Positions 34,185 to 43,322 of a stretch of DNA of 64,000 bases are shown in pieces. The number at the start of each line of letters is the position of its first letter. Position 1 is the first letter of the stretch. Position numbers and translations under genes: made by a program. The stretch comes from Chryseobacterium paludis (GTDB lineage: Bacteria > Bacteroidota > Bacteroidia > Flavobacteriales > Weeksellaceae), in assembly GCF_025403485.1 (NCBI RefSeq), contig NZ_CP099966.1, forward strand, positions 2,356,001 to 2,420,000, given 5' to 3'. The notes beneath the pieces were generated by a model. The model had not been told where the DNA came from, did no database searches, and saw only the letters and a list, made by a program, of their open reading frames with translations.

Positions 34185-34652
34185 ATGAAAGAGCATCACT
34201 ACACAGCCACCATCCAATGGACAGGAAACAAAGGAACAGGCACGAGCAATTATCGTAGCTATGAAAGAAGTCATACTATTTCAATAGCCAACAAAACAAT
34301 CATCGAAGGATCTTCTGACCCTGCATTTCGGGGAGATAAGACCAAGCATAACCCTGAGGATATGCTTTTATCGTCTTTATCTTCGTGTCATATGCTCTGG
34401 TATCTGCATTTTTGTTCTGAGGCAGGAATCATTGTAACAGGTTATATGGATAATGCAACCGGAATTATGGAGGAAACAGCGAACGGCAGTGGTCGTTTTA
34501 AAGAAGTTATATTAAATCCTGTAGTGATTGTTACGGCGGAATCAATGATAGAAAAAGCAAAACAACTTCACGAAAAGGCACATGAATTTTGTTTTATTGC
34601 CAACTCTGTCAACTTCGAAGTAAAACATGTTCCAACTGTGTCGGTTAAATAA
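34185..34652 (+). CDS. OsmC-family peroxiredoxin
   Basis: A 155-residue OsmC/Ohr-type protein that reduces organic hydroperoxides with a Cys pair. The two Cys are in LSSCHMLW (about residue 68) and HEFCFIANS (about 130), with the family pattern FRGDKTKHNPEDMLLSSLSS broken across 50-67. The length is typical. It is single, between the rng terminator and the Nudix gene. Substrate is inferred from the family. Confidence 0.9.
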   Translation: MKEHHYTATIQWTGNKGTGTSNYRSYERSHTISIANKTIIEGSSDPAFRGDKTKHNPEDMLLSSLSSCHMLWYLHFCSEAGIIVTGYMDNATGIMEETANGSGRFKEVILNPVVIVTAESMIEKAKQLHEKAHEFCFIANSVNFEVKHVPTVSVK

Positions 34653-34761
34653 AATTTATGATAGCCACAGCATAAGCAAATCATAAACCTATATGCTAAA
34701 ATAAGCTTAAAACAATGGTTAATTAATGTTAATGGCTATTCTTTTCTTCAAGATATATTGC

Positions 34762-34769
34762 TAAATTTG
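34762..34769 (+). promoter_or_regulatory. -7 box of the Nudix gene (TAAATTTG)
   Basis: Perfect TAnnTTTG ending 4 bases before the ATG at 34774. If used, transcription would start at or next to the ATG, giving a leaderless mRNA. Confidence 0.5.
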
Positions 34770-34773
34770 AGCT

Positions 34774-35403
34774 ATGGAAAGTTTTGGAAAAGATTTATTA
34801 AGAAAAATTAAAAATGTAGAGCTACCTGGAGAGCATGCTCATGGGGTATTTTCCATACCCTCACGTCCTATTTTCAACCACGATGAAATCTTAAAAAAGA
34901 ATCCAAAATTTGCCGCAGTAAATATTGTTTTATATTTAAAAGATGATGAATGGTATTTCCCATTAATTCAAAGAACTGTAAACGAACATGACAGACACAG
35001 CGGGCAGATATCTTTGCCTGGTGGAAAACGAGAAGAAATGGATAGAGATTTTGCTGAAACAGCAGTTCGTGAAACCTCGGAAGAAATAGGAATTGATAAA
35101 CATTATGTAAGAGTTATAAGAGAGATATCACCTATTTATATTCCACCAAGCAACTTTTACGTTTACACTTACATCTCATATACCAAAAAGAACCCTGTTT
35201 TCATTTTACAGCAAAGTGAAGCTGTAGAAACGATCGAATTTCCCATCACTTCTTTTTTAAATCTTCCGGATCAACCAGAAATTATGGCTTTGGACAGCGC
35301 TGGCGGACAAGAAGTTCCGGTGATCAATTTTAATGGATACATTATTTGGGGCGCTACAGCAATGATATTAAGTGAATTCAGTCAGTTACTGAAAAAAATG
35401 TAA
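34774..35403 (+). CDS. Nudix CoA pyrophosphatase
   Basis: A 209-residue Nudix hydrolase of the CoA-pyrophosphatase branch. The UPF0035 signature upstream of the Nudix box (LIQRTVNEHDRHSGQISLPG) is followed by GGKREEMDRDFAETAVRE and SEEIG. The Glu usually at the sixth position of the box is Asp here, as I recall for NudL-like enzymes. It would cleave CoA or acyl-CoA to phosphopantetheine and 3',5'-ADP. The acyltransferase gene starts 27 bases downstream, so both may be in one transcript. Confidence 0.88.
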   Translation: MESFGKDLLRKIKNVELPGEHAHGVFSIPSRPIFNHDEILKKNPKFAAVNIVLYLKDDEWYFPLIQRTVNEHDRHSGQISLPGGKREEMDRDFAETAVRETSEEIGIDKHYVRVIREISPIYIPPSNFYVYTYISYTKKNPVFILQQSEAVETIEFPITSFLNLPDQPEIMALDSAGGQEVPVINFNGYIIWGATAMILSEFSQLLKKM

Positions 35404-35430
35404 CTTTGCACTACCGTGTTTAATTGAGAG

Positions 35431-36237
35431 ATGGCGAAGAAAAATATTTTCACCGATGCATTCGGAACACCTTACTTTTTGAAAAGGTTAATTATTTTTA
35501 TTTTAGGATTTGTATCTTATAGAAGATTCAATGGTTTTAATAAACTAAAGATAACGGGTACTGAACACCTGGTGGATCTTCCTGATTCTAATGTGTTATT
35601 TGTATCCAACCATCAGACCTATTTTGCAGATGTAGCAGCAATGTATCACGCATTTTGTGCTGTAAACAATGGTTATTTAAACACTATTAAAAATCCGATC
35701 TATCTGCTTAATCCGAAGATCGATTTTTACTATGTAGCAGCAGAAGAGACCATGAATAAAGGTATTCTTCCTAAGATTTTTAAAATAGCCGGAGCTGTAA
35801 CTGTAAAAAGAACATGGAGAGCTGAGGGGAAAAATGTAAACAGAATGGTAGACCTTACAGAGGTTGATAATATAATGAAAGCTTTGGATAATGGTTGGGT
35901 AGCTACTTTCCCTCAAGGTACTACATCTGCTTTTGCTCAGGGACGAAGAGGTACTGCCAAGTTGGTAAAAAACCAGCGTCCGATTGTAATTCCTATTAAG
36001 ATCAATGGCTTTAGAAGAGCATTTGATAAAAAAGGACTACGTGTAAAAGTAACAGGTGTAAAACCAACTATGGAATTTAAAGCACCGCTTGATATCGATT
36101 ATGATAAAGAAAATGCCCACCAGATTCTTTTAAAAATCATGACAGCTATTGAACAAACGGAGGATTTTAATTTACTGCACCAATATGATGAAGAATTAAA
36201 AGCTAAAAAATTGGAACAAAAGGATTCAGATAATTAA
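35431..36237 (+). CDS. PlsC-type 1-acylglycerol-3-phosphate acyltransferase
   Basis: A 268-residue membrane-associated acyltransferase of phospholipid synthesis. It has one N-terminal hydrophobic stretch. The catalytic block reads SNHQTYFADVAAM, so the His-Asp pair is separated by five residues instead of the usual four (HX4D). The second block reads FPQGTTS in place of FPEGTRS. These changes look lineage-specific, but acyl-acceptor identity is not certain. It is followed 17 bases later by a lipoprotein gene and then mpl. Confidence 0.85.
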   Translation: MAKKNIFTDAFGTPYFLKRLIIFILGFVSYRRFNGFNKLKITGTEHLVDLPDSNVLFVSNHQTYFADVAAMYHAFCAVNNGYLNTIKNPIYLLNPKIDFYYVAAEETMNKGILPKIFKIAGAVTVKRTWRAEGKNVNRMVDLTEVDNIMKALDNGWVATFPQGTTSAFAQGRRGTAKLVKNQRPIVIPIKINGFRRAFDKKGLRVKVTGVKPTMEFKAPLDIDYDKENAHQILLKIMTAIEQTEDFNLLHQYDEELKAKKLEQKDSDN

Positions 36238-36254
36238 AAAAAGGCAAATTAAAT

Positions 36255-36692
36255 ATGAAAAGGATAATAGGGATCTTATTCACAATCATAGTATTAGTTT
36301 CATGTAACAGTCAAAAAGTATATTCGGATTTCGATATAAGCTATTCTAAAAGCGGAGGATATGCTCCTGTCTATGAAAACTTGCTTATTAAAGATAATAC
36401 AGCACATTATTCTTTTGAGGGTGAAGGAAAAAAGATCAAACAGGATTTTAAGGTTTCAAATGAGGACTTAAAAAAACTTGATAACGTTCTTTCTCAAAAT
36501 AATTTTAGAAGAATACAGGAAGATCACAAAAAATTATACGATGCTGTGACAACTTCTATTAATATAAAAAAAGGTCCTAACGAAGGAAGCAGAACAGATG
36601 CAAGTCTTATTATGCCAAATTTTAAGACCAATTGGATAAACATTACCAATGCTTTCCAGGAAATCATTAATAACAACGTTAAAAAACAATAA
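36255..36692 (+). CDS. Small lipoprotein of unknown function
   Basis: A 145-residue protein with a signal peptide and lipobox VSC (Cys17). The mature part is basic and mixed in structure; no family recognised. It sits between the acyltransferase gene and mpl, only 6 bases before the latter's start, so it belongs to the same transcription unit. Confidence 0.75.
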   Translation: MKRIIGILFTIIVLVSCNSQKVYSDFDISYSKSGGYAPVYENLLIKDNTAHYSFEGEGKKIKQDFKVSNEDLKKLDNVLSQNNFRRIQEDHKKLYDAVTTSINIKKGPNEGSRTDASLIMPNFKTNWINITNAFQEIINNNVKKQ

Positions 36693-36698
36693 GTAAAG

Positions 36699-38036
36699 TT
36701 GAAGACCCATTTCATTGCTATAGGCGGAAGTGCCATGCATAATCTTGCTATTGCATTAAAAGATAAAGGATATCAGGTGACAGGTTCAGATGATGCTATA
36801 TTTGAACCCTCAAAATCAAGACTTGAAAATAAAGGAATTCTTCCCCAGGAGATGGGCTGGTTTCCTGAGAAAATCACTTCTGATATTGATGCCGTCATTT
36901 TAGGAATGCATGCTCATCAGGATAACCCTGAATTAGCAAAAGCAAAAGAATTGGGTTTAAAAATATATTCATATCCTGAATTCCTTTACGAGCAGTCAAG
37001 AAATAAAACCCGCGTCGTTATTGCCGGATCACATGGAAAAACGACAATTACTTCAATGATTCTTCACGTTCTGAATTTCCATCAGAAAGAGGTAGATTTT
37101 ATGGTAGGAGCACAATTGGAAGGTTTTGACTGTATGGTAAAATTAACTCAAGACAATGACTTTATGGTATTGGAAGGTGACGAATACCTTTCCTCTCCTA
37201 TTGATCTTCGTTCCAAATTCTTGTTATATCAGCCTAATATTGCTCTATTAAGTGGAATTGCATGGGATCATATCAATGTTTTCAAAACATTCGATGATTA
37301 TATAGAACAGTTTAGAAAATTCGTAGCAAGCATAACTCCTGGTGGTGTTTTAGTGTACAATGAGGAAGATCCAGAAGTAGTAAAAGTCGTTGAAAATGCA
37401 GAGAATTTTTTCAGAAAAATACCTTATAAAACTCCAGAATATGAAATCAGCAATGGTAAAGTTTTACTAAAAACTGAAATGGGTGATATCCCTCTTTCTG
37501 TTTTTGGAGCACACAATCTATTGAATATGGAGGGTGCAAGAAACATCTGCCGACAACTGGGTATAATGGATGAGGATTTTTATGAAGCAATTATGAGCTT
37601 TAAAGGAGCTTCTAAACGTCTTGAAAAAGTAGAAAGAGCAGATAAAGCTACTCTTTATAAGGATTTTGCACATGCTCCGAGCAAAGTAAAAGCGGCTGTA
37701 AAAGCCTTTAATGAACAATTTAGGAAAGATAAGAAATACGGCTTCTTGGAGCTTCATACTTATTCAAGCTTAAACCCTGCTTTTCTGGAGCAATACGACC
37801 ATGCAATGGATGGTTTGGATGAAGCTATAGTCTTCTATTCTGAAGATGCTTTAAAGATCAAAAGAATGGATCCTATCTCACCGGACCTGATCAAGGAAAA
37901 ATTTAAAAACGACCATTTAAAGGTCTTTACCAATGCTGAAGAGCTTCACGCCTACTGGGATCTCTTAGATAAGACCCAAGGTGTTTTCCTGATGATGAGC
38001 TCAGGTAACTTTGGTGGTTTAGATTTAACGAAATAA
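36699..38036 (+). CDS. mpl: UDP-N-acetylmuramate:tripeptide ligase Mpl (peptidoglycan recycling)
   Basis: A 445-residue Mur-ligase-family enzyme that joins recycled L-Ala-gamma-D-Glu-mDAP to UDP-MurNAc. It begins with THFIAIGGSAMHNLAIAL, the Mpl variant of the Rossmann start. The ATP loop is GSHGKTT (about 110), followed by the Mur ligase core (EGDEYLSSPIDLRSK) and C-terminal HTYSSLNPAF. The start codon is TTG at 36699, chosen because the conserved N-terminus begins right there and no ATG is nearby. A strong terminator lies 5 bases after the stop. Confidence 0.95.
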   Translation: MKTHFIAIGGSAMHNLAIALKDKGYQVTGSDDAIFEPSKSRLENKGILPQEMGWFPEKITSDIDAVILGMHAHQDNPELAKAKELGLKIYSYPEFLYEQSRNKTRVVIAGSHGKTTITSMILHVLNFHQKEVDFMVGAQLEGFDCMVKLTQDNDFMVLEGDEYLSSPIDLRSKFLLYQPNIALLSGIAWDHINVFKTFDDYIEQFRKFVASITPGGVLVYNEEDPEVVKVVENAENFFRKIPYKTPEYEISNGKVLLKTEMGDIPLSVFGAHNLLNMEGARNICRQLGIMDEDFYEAIMSFKGASKRLEKVERADKATLYKDFAHAPSKVKAAVKAFNEQFRKDKKYGFLELHTYSSLNPAFLEQYDHAMDGLDEAIVFYSEDALKIKRMDPISPDLIKEKFKNDHLKVFTNAEELHAYWDLLDKTQGVFLMMSSGNFGGLDLTK

Positions 38037-38040
38037 TAAA

Positions 38041-38073
38041 AAACTCCTTTCAGATTTGAAAGGAGTTTTTGTT
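38041..38073. terminator. Bidirectional terminator between mpl and the convergent lipoprotein gene
   Basis: Perfect 12-bp arms AAACTCCTTTCA / TGAAAGGAGTTT with loop GATT, and T-rich flank. It serves both convergent genes. Confidence 0.9.
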
Positions 38074-38520
38074 TTAATTTATTCTCTTAAAAAATCTTGT
38101 GATAACATCATTGATTCCATCATTATCAAAATCCTCAAGTCTATCTTCCATCACCATGTCTGTCTGTGTCAACTGAGTAATATAGTAAGGATAATCCTGC
38201 TCTCCTTCATACCAAAACTTCTTATTAGCCGTATTAAAAGTATAATTTCTGGTTACTACATCAGTTTGGATACAATTATTACCTTGTGGGGCAAAGGTTA
38301 TAGAGGTCATGTTTGTTGACTTAAACTCATGGGTACTTTTTTTCTTACATTCAGTTGAAGTCATGGTTTGTGTTTGTTGATTTTTAGATTTAAACACTTC
38401 AACTTTTTCAATATACCATTTTCCGATTATCGATGCATCATTTGAAGTATTAAAATCCTCACTATCACTCGCACAGGCTGCCATTGAAAATAAAGCGAAT
38501 GGTAAAAATATTTTTTTCAT
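38074..38520 (-). CDS. Lipocalin-like lipoprotein of unknown function
   Basis: A 148-residue lipoprotein (lipobox AAC, Cys16). The pattern IIGKWYIEKVEVF near residue 32, central TSITFAPQGN and later YTFNTANKKFWYEG resemble small lipocalin-like domain proteins of Bacteroidota. It has an unusually good Shine-Dalgarno for this phylum (AAAGGAGAG) and a -7 box TATTTTTG at 38543-38550. Function unknown. Confidence 0.75.
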   Translation of the reverse strand: MKKIFLPFALFSMAACASDSEDFNTSNDASIIGKWYIEKVEVFKSKNQQTQTMTSTECKKKSTHEFKSTNMTSITFAPQGNNCIQTDVVTRNYTFNTANKKFWYEGEQDYPYYITQLTQTDMVMEDRLEDFDNDGINDVITRFFKRIN

Positions 38521-38542
38521 ATATACTCTCCTTTAAAGCCTG

Positions 38543-38550
38543 CAAAAATA
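38543..38550 (-). promoter_or_regulatory. -7 box of the lipocalin-like gene (TATTTTTG)
   Basis: Matches TAnnTTTG on the minus strand, 22 bases before the ATG at 38520. Confidence 0.5.
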
Positions 38551-38563
38551 AAACAATTTCTTC

Positions 38564-39625
38564 TTATATTTCCTTGACTTCGAGAATAAGATTTTTTAAG
38601 ATATCAACTGTTGAAAGTTCACTGTAATTGTGGATTGACTGGCCTAACCAAATGTTTACAAAATCTGTATTGCACATTGTTTTGGCCACTTTACGCAACT
38701 CATTGGTCAATTTATTCTGATAAGGATAAGGTAAAACATATTCTGAATTATCTAATGTTTCAATAAATTTATTCTTAATTCCTCTTGCATAGCGACCTGA
38801 AAAACTTTTGGTTAAAACAATGTCTCTTTCGTTTACAGCTTTTAGCTTTTCTTTCTCAAATAGCCGCAAGGCACTTTCCTGGGAAGCCAATAAAATACTG
38901 CCTACCTGAAATCCCTTTGCACCGAGCTCTTTTGCAGCATATAATGTTCTTGCATTATAAAGACCTCCAGCATAAATGAGTGGAATACCAACATGATCGT
39001 ATACCTGTGACAATAAAGACAAGCCACCAATTTGTGGAATGTTCTCAACATCAAAGGTCCCTCTATGACCTCCAGCTTCAATTCCCTGTACACAAATAAT
39101 ATCTATTCCTGATTTCTCTAATACCAGTGCCTCTTCTACTGATGTACAGGTTCCAATAAGCAGCACTCCATTTTCTTTTAGCTTTTGAATACTCTCACCA
39201 TCCAGATTTCCAAAAGTAAAACTTAGGATCTTACAGCCTTCATCAATAATCACATCGATTTGCTCATGATAGCTATTTATTTTAATATTTTCAAGATCCG
39301 GAAGATTAACTTCTAAATGGCTTTCTTTTGCCAGCTGCTCGATAAAGAACTTGGTTTTTATAAATTTCTGTTGCAGATCATTCGTTATTTCAGGAATATA
39401 GTGGGCAAAAATGTTAACCGCAAAAGGCTGATCTGTTAATTTCTTTGTTTCCTGAATTAGTTTAGCAGATTGATCAGCAGATAAATCTGCCAAAGCAAGA
39501 GTTCCCAGACAACCGATATTCATTGAAGCGGCAACCATTTTCGGTGTACTTACTCCAAACATAGGAGCCTGAATAATAGGGTATTTTATACTTAGTTTTT
39601 CAGCAATTACAGTAGGCCATTCCAT
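38564..39625 (-). CDS. Nitronate monooxygenase-like FMN enzyme
   Basis: A 353-residue FMN TIM-barrel protein of the 2-nitropropane dioxygenase/nitronate monooxygenase family. It starts with KYPIIQAPMFGVSTPKMVAA, contains GIEAGGHRG (about 184-192) with the catalytic-type His, and AGGLYNARTL and AKGFQVGS for FMN phosphate. It oxidises nitronates or related electrophiles in the cytoplasm. It is on its own; the next minus-strand gene lies 192 bases upstream. Confidence 0.88.
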   Translation of the reverse strand: MEWPTVIAEKLSIKYPIIQAPMFGVSTPKMVAASMNIGCLGTLALADLSADQSAKLIQETKKLTDQPFAVNIFAHYIPEITNDLQQKFIKTKFFIEQLAKESHLEVNLPDLENIKINSYHEQIDVIIDEGCKILSFTFGNLDGESIQKLKENGVLLIGTCTSVEEALVLEKSGIDIICVQGIEAGGHRGTFDVENIPQIGGLSLLSQVYDHVGIPLIYAGGLYNARTLYAAKELGAKGFQVGSILLASQESALRLFEKEKLKAVNERDIVLTKSFSGRYARGIKNKFIETLDNSEYVLPYPYQNKLTNELRKVAKTMCNTDFVNIWLGQSIHNYSELSTVDILKNLILEVKEI

Positions 39626-39817
39626 TGAATATTTTTATTTAAAATTACCTAAATATATTTGAATCCTTAAAGGAAGGAGATCATAATTACCTTAACCTGC
39701 CAAATTTCATCTTATTTATTCTGGTTAATCCTATCTTATCTCGATAGACAATTTTAAGTCCCATTATTGTAACTGAATCTTCACATTCAATTAAAACCTA
39801 TACAATAATTTTTAAAA

Positions 39818-40693
39818 TTAAATATCAGCCACAGATTTCAGCATTTTTTGTTCCCATTCAGGATCTTTCGGATCAAAGAACAATCTCTTCCCTGTATCTA
39901 AAGATCGTACTACATTCATTTCTTCTTCCGTTAATTCAAAATCGAAAACGTTAAAGTTCTCTTCAATTCTGGATGGAGTTACAGACTTTGGAATGATCAC
40001 AAATCCTTCCTGTAAATGCCATCTTAAAATCACCTGAGCAACCGTTTTGTGGTATTTTTCAGCAATCGATTTCAATGATGTATTTTGTAAAAGTTCTGCA
40101 TTTCCATTCCCTAAAGGACTCCAGGGTTGAGTCACAATATTATTTTCGCGATCGTAAACCTGCATTTCTTTTTGCTGGAAAATTGGATGTAATTCAATCT
40201 GATTGATCACAGGAAGAACGGTGGAATTTGCTTTTAATTCGTCCAATTTTTCAGCAGTAAAATTACAAACCCCAATAGCTTTGATTTTTCCTTCTTTATA
40301 TAATTCCTCCAGTGCTTTCCATGCTCCTAAGAAATCTCCATATGGCCAATGAATAAGATACATATCCAGATAATCTAATTGCAGTCTGTCCAATGTTCTT
40401 TGAAATGCTGCTTTAGCTTTTTCATATCCGTGATCCTGTACCCAAAGTTTTGAGGTGATAAAGAGATCATCCCTATTTACACCACTATTTTTCACAGCAC
40501 TTCCTACTGCTTTTTCATTAAGGTAAATAGATGCCGTATCAATCATCCTATATCCTGTATGAATTGCTTTTATCACTGCATCTTCACAAACTTTTAAATC
40601 ATCAATCTGCCAAACACCAAATCCTAATGCCGGTATATCAACTCCGTTGTTCAAAGTAACAACTGGCTGCCCGATGTACGTTTTTTTCTGCAT
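39818..40693 (-). CDS. Aldo/keto reductase (2,5-diketo-gluconate reductase-like)
   Basis: A 291-residue NADPH-dependent reductase. Catalytic elements are present: DTASIYLNE (Asp, Tyr), SKLWV (Lys) and LIHWPYGD (His), with the coenzyme-binding IIPKSVTPSRIEEN at the end. It reduces aldehydes and ketones in the cytoplasm. The start ATG at 40693 gives the family-typical VTLNNGVDIPALGFG beginning. Confidence 0.93.
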   Translation of the reverse strand: MQKKTYIGQPVVTLNNGVDIPALGFGVWQIDDLKVCEDAVIKAIHTGYRMIDTASIYLNEKAVGSAVKNSGVNRDDLFITSKLWVQDHGYEKAKAAFQRTLDRLQLDYLDMYLIHWPYGDFLGAWKALEELYKEGKIKAIGVCNFTAEKLDELKANSTVLPVINQIELHPIFQQKEMQVYDRENNIVTQPWSPLGNGNAELLQNTSLKSIAEKYHKTVAQVILRWHLQEGFVIIPKSVTPSRIEENFNVFDFELTEEEMNVVRSLDTGKRLFFDPKDPEWEQKMLKSVADI

Positions 40694-40794
40694 AATTCTT
40701 TATTTTAATTTTAATGTAAAGGTTAAACAAATTTGCAACAAAAAATTGAAATTTTGCTCCATACATCGCGCCTTTATGAAATTTTTAATTTGTT

Positions 40795-40802
40795 TATTTT
40801 TG
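40795..40802 (+). promoter_or_regulatory. -7 box of the acetyltransferase pair (TATTTTTG)
   Basis: Matches TAnnTTTG, 16 bases before the ATG at 40819. Confidence 0.5.
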
Positions 40803-40818
40803 TGTGAAATTATAAATT

Positions 40819-41253
40819 ATGTCTTATCACATTGTAAAAGCGGGGAAAAAAGATTATCCTAGAATCATGGAAATTTGGACATCTTCAGTGAAGGCGACGC
40901 ATGATTTTCTTAGTGAAAAGGACTTTGATTATTTTAAAGAAGTAATCCCAAAAGATTATCTTCCCCGATTGGATGTTTATCTGATAACGGAAAATAATGA
41001 AACTAAAGGATTTGCATCTGTAGCCGAAGATACCTTAGAAATGCTATTCATTCATGACGATTTTCGTGGAAAAGGTTATGGAAAAAAGCTTTATCAATTT
41101 ATGAAAGACCAAATAGGATTCTCTAAGCTGGACGTCAATGAACAGAACCCACAAGCGATCGGTTTTTATGAAAAAATGGGGTTTAACAAGGTGGGGAGGT
41201 CTGAAAAAGACGGTTCAGGTAAAGACTACCCCATCATTCATATGGGTTTATAA
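40819..41253 (+). CDS. GNAT-family N-acetyltransferase (YjaB-like)
   Basis: A 144-residue GNAT enzyme. Acetyl-CoA binding motif A reads FIHDDFRGKGYGKKL (about 76-90), followed by KLDVNEQNPQAIGFYEKMGF. The start YHIVKAGKKDYPRIMEIW matches the YjaB type. Substrate unknown. The next acetyltransferase ATG directly follows its stop codon (TAAATG), so the two are coupled. Confidence 0.9.
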   Translation: MSYHIVKAGKKDYPRIMEIWTSSVKATHDFLSEKDFDYFKEVIPKDYLPRLDVYLITENNETKGFASVAEDTLEMLFIHDDFRGKGYGKKLYQFMKDQIGFSKLDVNEQNPQAIGFYEKMGFNKVGRSEKDGSGKDYPIIHMGL

Positions 41254-41730
41254 ATGAGTGATTTTATATTCTATAAAGTTGATCAGGAATCAGATATTCC
41301 TTATGAACTGTTATTGCTTGCTGATGAAACAAGAGAAGCTATTGATCAATATATTTTCAAATCTGATATTTATATCTTACATGATAACCTCAGGGATATC
41401 GCTGTTATGGCTTTATATAAAAACAATGATGCTGAATTAGAAATCAAAAATATGGCCGTCATCAGTGACTTTCGCAGTCAGGGTATTGGTACTTTTTTAA
41501 TTGATAGAGCAAAAGAAATAGCTAAGCAAAACCACTTTTCATCACTCTTGGTGGGCACCTCAGATACAGGTTTCCAACAGATCAGATTTTACGAGAAAAA
41601 TGATTTTGTTAAAAAAGAAATACGCAAAGATTTCTTTATTGAAAACTACTCTACCCCTATTTTTGAAAATGGAATTCAGATGCGGGATATGATCGTTTTA
41701 GAATTTTTAATTCATCACTTCTCTGAATAA
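41254..41730 (+). CDS. GNAT-family N-acetyltransferase
   Basis: A 158-residue GNAT enzyme. Motif A reads VISDFRSQGIGTFLI (about 68-82), then VGTSDTGFQQIRFYEKNDF. Substrate unknown. It abuts the first acetyltransferase gene, and its last 24 bases overlap the end of the convergent LysR gene, with no room for a classic terminator. Confidence 0.88.
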   Translation: MSDFIFYKVDQESDIPYELLLLADETREAIDQYIFKSDIYILHDNLRDIAVMALYKNNDAELEIKNMAVISDFRSQGIGTFLIDRAKEIAKQNHFSSLLVGTSDTGFQQIRFYEKNDFVKKEIRKDFFIENYSTPIFENGIQMRDMIVLEFLIHHFSE

Positions 41731-42603
41731 TTTTTTAATATGACCTATCTCTGACTGGTAGCTGGTTTTTTTACGGCATCCGAAGTATAATGTATTTTCT
41801 AACATCTTATCTCCTTCCCAGATCAATTGAATATCACCGTTTTCAATTTCATTTTTACATAAAAAATCAGGAACTACGGCTAATCCTGTTCCTCCTTTCA
41901 GACAGCGAATAATAGAATTAAGATTGGGAACGATATAATTAGGGCGAAAATTCGGTTTATGTCCAAAATTTAAGATCCAGAATTGAAACAGATGCTCCAT
42001 ATCACCAGTTGTTCCATACCATTTCTCCTGTTTAAGCCAGTCTTCGATCTTCGTAAAATCCTTCGTCTTTAATACTTTTTTAAAGCTCTCCACATCTACA
42101 TCTTTGCCCCCTACCAAAATAATCTGCTCCGATGAAAAAGCTTCATGCTCAATATTTATAGAAGATCCTTTTTTAGGGGTAATAATAAGGTCTAAAATCC
42201 CTTTATCCAGCTGATCGATCATTTCAGGATATTGCCCAAAGCTGATAATCAAATTAAAAGGCAGTGAAGAAACATACTGCTCTAAAGTGGTTTGAAAAGT
42301 CTCAAAACACATTCCTACACTTATTGTTGGGGTATGTTTTTCAGTAGATTTCTGAAAATTCTTCTCTACATTTTCAAGTTTCTGAAGAGGCTCGAAAACC
42401 GCATTGTAAAGAACTTTCCCTCTTTCTGTGGGCATCATTTTACGTCCTGTACGGTCAAATAATTTATATCCTACATAGGCTTCCAGAGAACTTAAATGTA
42501 AACTTACCCCAGGCTGAGAAATAAATAAACTTTCTGCGGCCCCGGTCAAAGTACCAGTCTTATAGATCTCTTTAAAGGTGCGATACCATTCTAAATTAAC
42601 CAT
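41707..42603 (-). CDS. LysR-family transcriptional regulator
   Basis: A 298-residue LysR regulator. Winged helix-turn-helix at about 1-60 (YKTGTLTGAAESLFISQPGV broken at residue 14-33, then SLHLSSLEAYVGYKLFDRTG), followed by a periplasmic-binding-protein-like effector domain. It is divergent from a Crp-type gene with facing -7 boxes, so it may control that gene or itself. Effector unknown. Confidence 0.92.
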   Translation of the reverse strand: MVNLEWYRTFKEIYKTGTLTGAAESLFISQPGVSLHLSSLEAYVGYKLFDRTGRKMMPTERGKVLYNAVFEPLQKLENVEKNFQKSTEKHTPTISVGMCFETFQTTLEQYVSSLPFNLIISFGQYPEMIDQLDKGILDLIITPKKGSSINIEHEAFSSEQIILVGGKDVDVESFKKVLKTKDFTKIEDWLKQEKWYGTTGDMEHLFQFWILNFGHKPNFRPNYIVPNLNSIIRCLKGGTGLAVVPDFLCKNEIENGDIQLIWEGDKMLENTLYFGCRKKTSYQSEIGHIKKLFREVMN

Positions 42604-42626
42604 ATTAAAGTATTTAAATTATAATG

Positions 42627-42634
42627 CAAAATTA
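42627..42634 (-). promoter_or_regulatory. -7 box of the LysR gene (TAATTTTG)
   Basis: Matches TAnnTTTG on the minus strand, 23 bases from the ATG. Confidence 0.5.
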
Positions 42635-42693
42635 CAAAATAATTAGAATACTAATAGATAGATGATACCTATGCTTCGAATTAACAATTATAA

Positions 42694-42701
42694 TATCTTT
42701 G
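42694..42701 (+). promoter_or_regulatory. -7 box of the Crp-type gene (TATCTTTG)
   Basis: Matches TAnnTTTG. It overlaps the in-frame TTG at 42699 and so points to the ATG at 42723 as the true start. Confidence 0.6.
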
Positions 42702-42722
42702 TATAAAGGCTATTCTTATACA

Positions 42723-43307
42723 ATGAAAGATGACATTCACACATTTCACAAGTTTCTAAATTCCATCAGAGAAATTTCTAAAGAAGACTTTGATCTTATC
42801 TATCATTATACTGAGATCAGAGAAATCAAATCAGGAGAGATTCTGCTGCATGAAGGTAAAATTGCAAAGGAACTTTTCTTTGTGGCAGATGGCATTTTAA
42901 AAATTGCTTCTACCAATGAAAAAGGAAATGAAGTCATCCAATTTTTTATTAAAGAAAATAAGTTTTGTACAATCTTATATAGTTTCACAGAAGAGGTTAT
43001 TTCCAGGGAGGAAATTATTGCTGCCACTCCCGTGAGAGTACTTGTTTTTCCAAAGAAAAAATTAAATGAATTGTTTGAAAAGCTTCCTTATTTTAAAAAT
43101 ATGCTGGAAAGCATTACGCAGCAAACCCTACTGGAGAAAATAAAGGTACGAAACCGTTTAATGGGTGAAGAAGCATCCATAAGATATCATAAATTCATTT
43201 CTGAGTACCCCGATCTTATGCTTAGACTTCCATTAAGTGATGTTGCATCCTATTTGGGAATCACCCAACAATCTCTTAGCCGGATCAGAAAGAATATCAA
43301 TTTTTAG
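42723..43307 (+). CDS. Crp/Fnr-family transcriptional regulator
   Basis: A 194-residue cyclic-nucleotide-fold regulator. The sensor half includes IREIKSGEILLHEGKIAKEL and FFVADGILKIAS; the DNA-binding half ends with LPLSDVASYLGITQQSLSRI. In Bacteroidota such proteins often sense redox or nitrosative signals without a clear ligand site. I chose the ATG at 42723, 21 bases after the -7 box. It is convergent with the phosphoesterase gene, 15 bases apart. Confidence 0.9.
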   Translation: MKDDIHTFHKFLNSIREISKEDFDLIYHYTEIREIKSGEILLHEGKIAKELFFVADGILKIASTNEKGNEVIQFFIKENKFCTILYSFTEEVISREEIIAATPVRVLVFPKKKLNELFEKLPYFKNMLESITQQTLLEKIKVRNRLMGEEASIRYHKFISEYPDLMLRLPLSDVASYLGITQQSLSRIRKNINF

Positions 43308-43322
43308 ATTTTGTTTCCTTTT

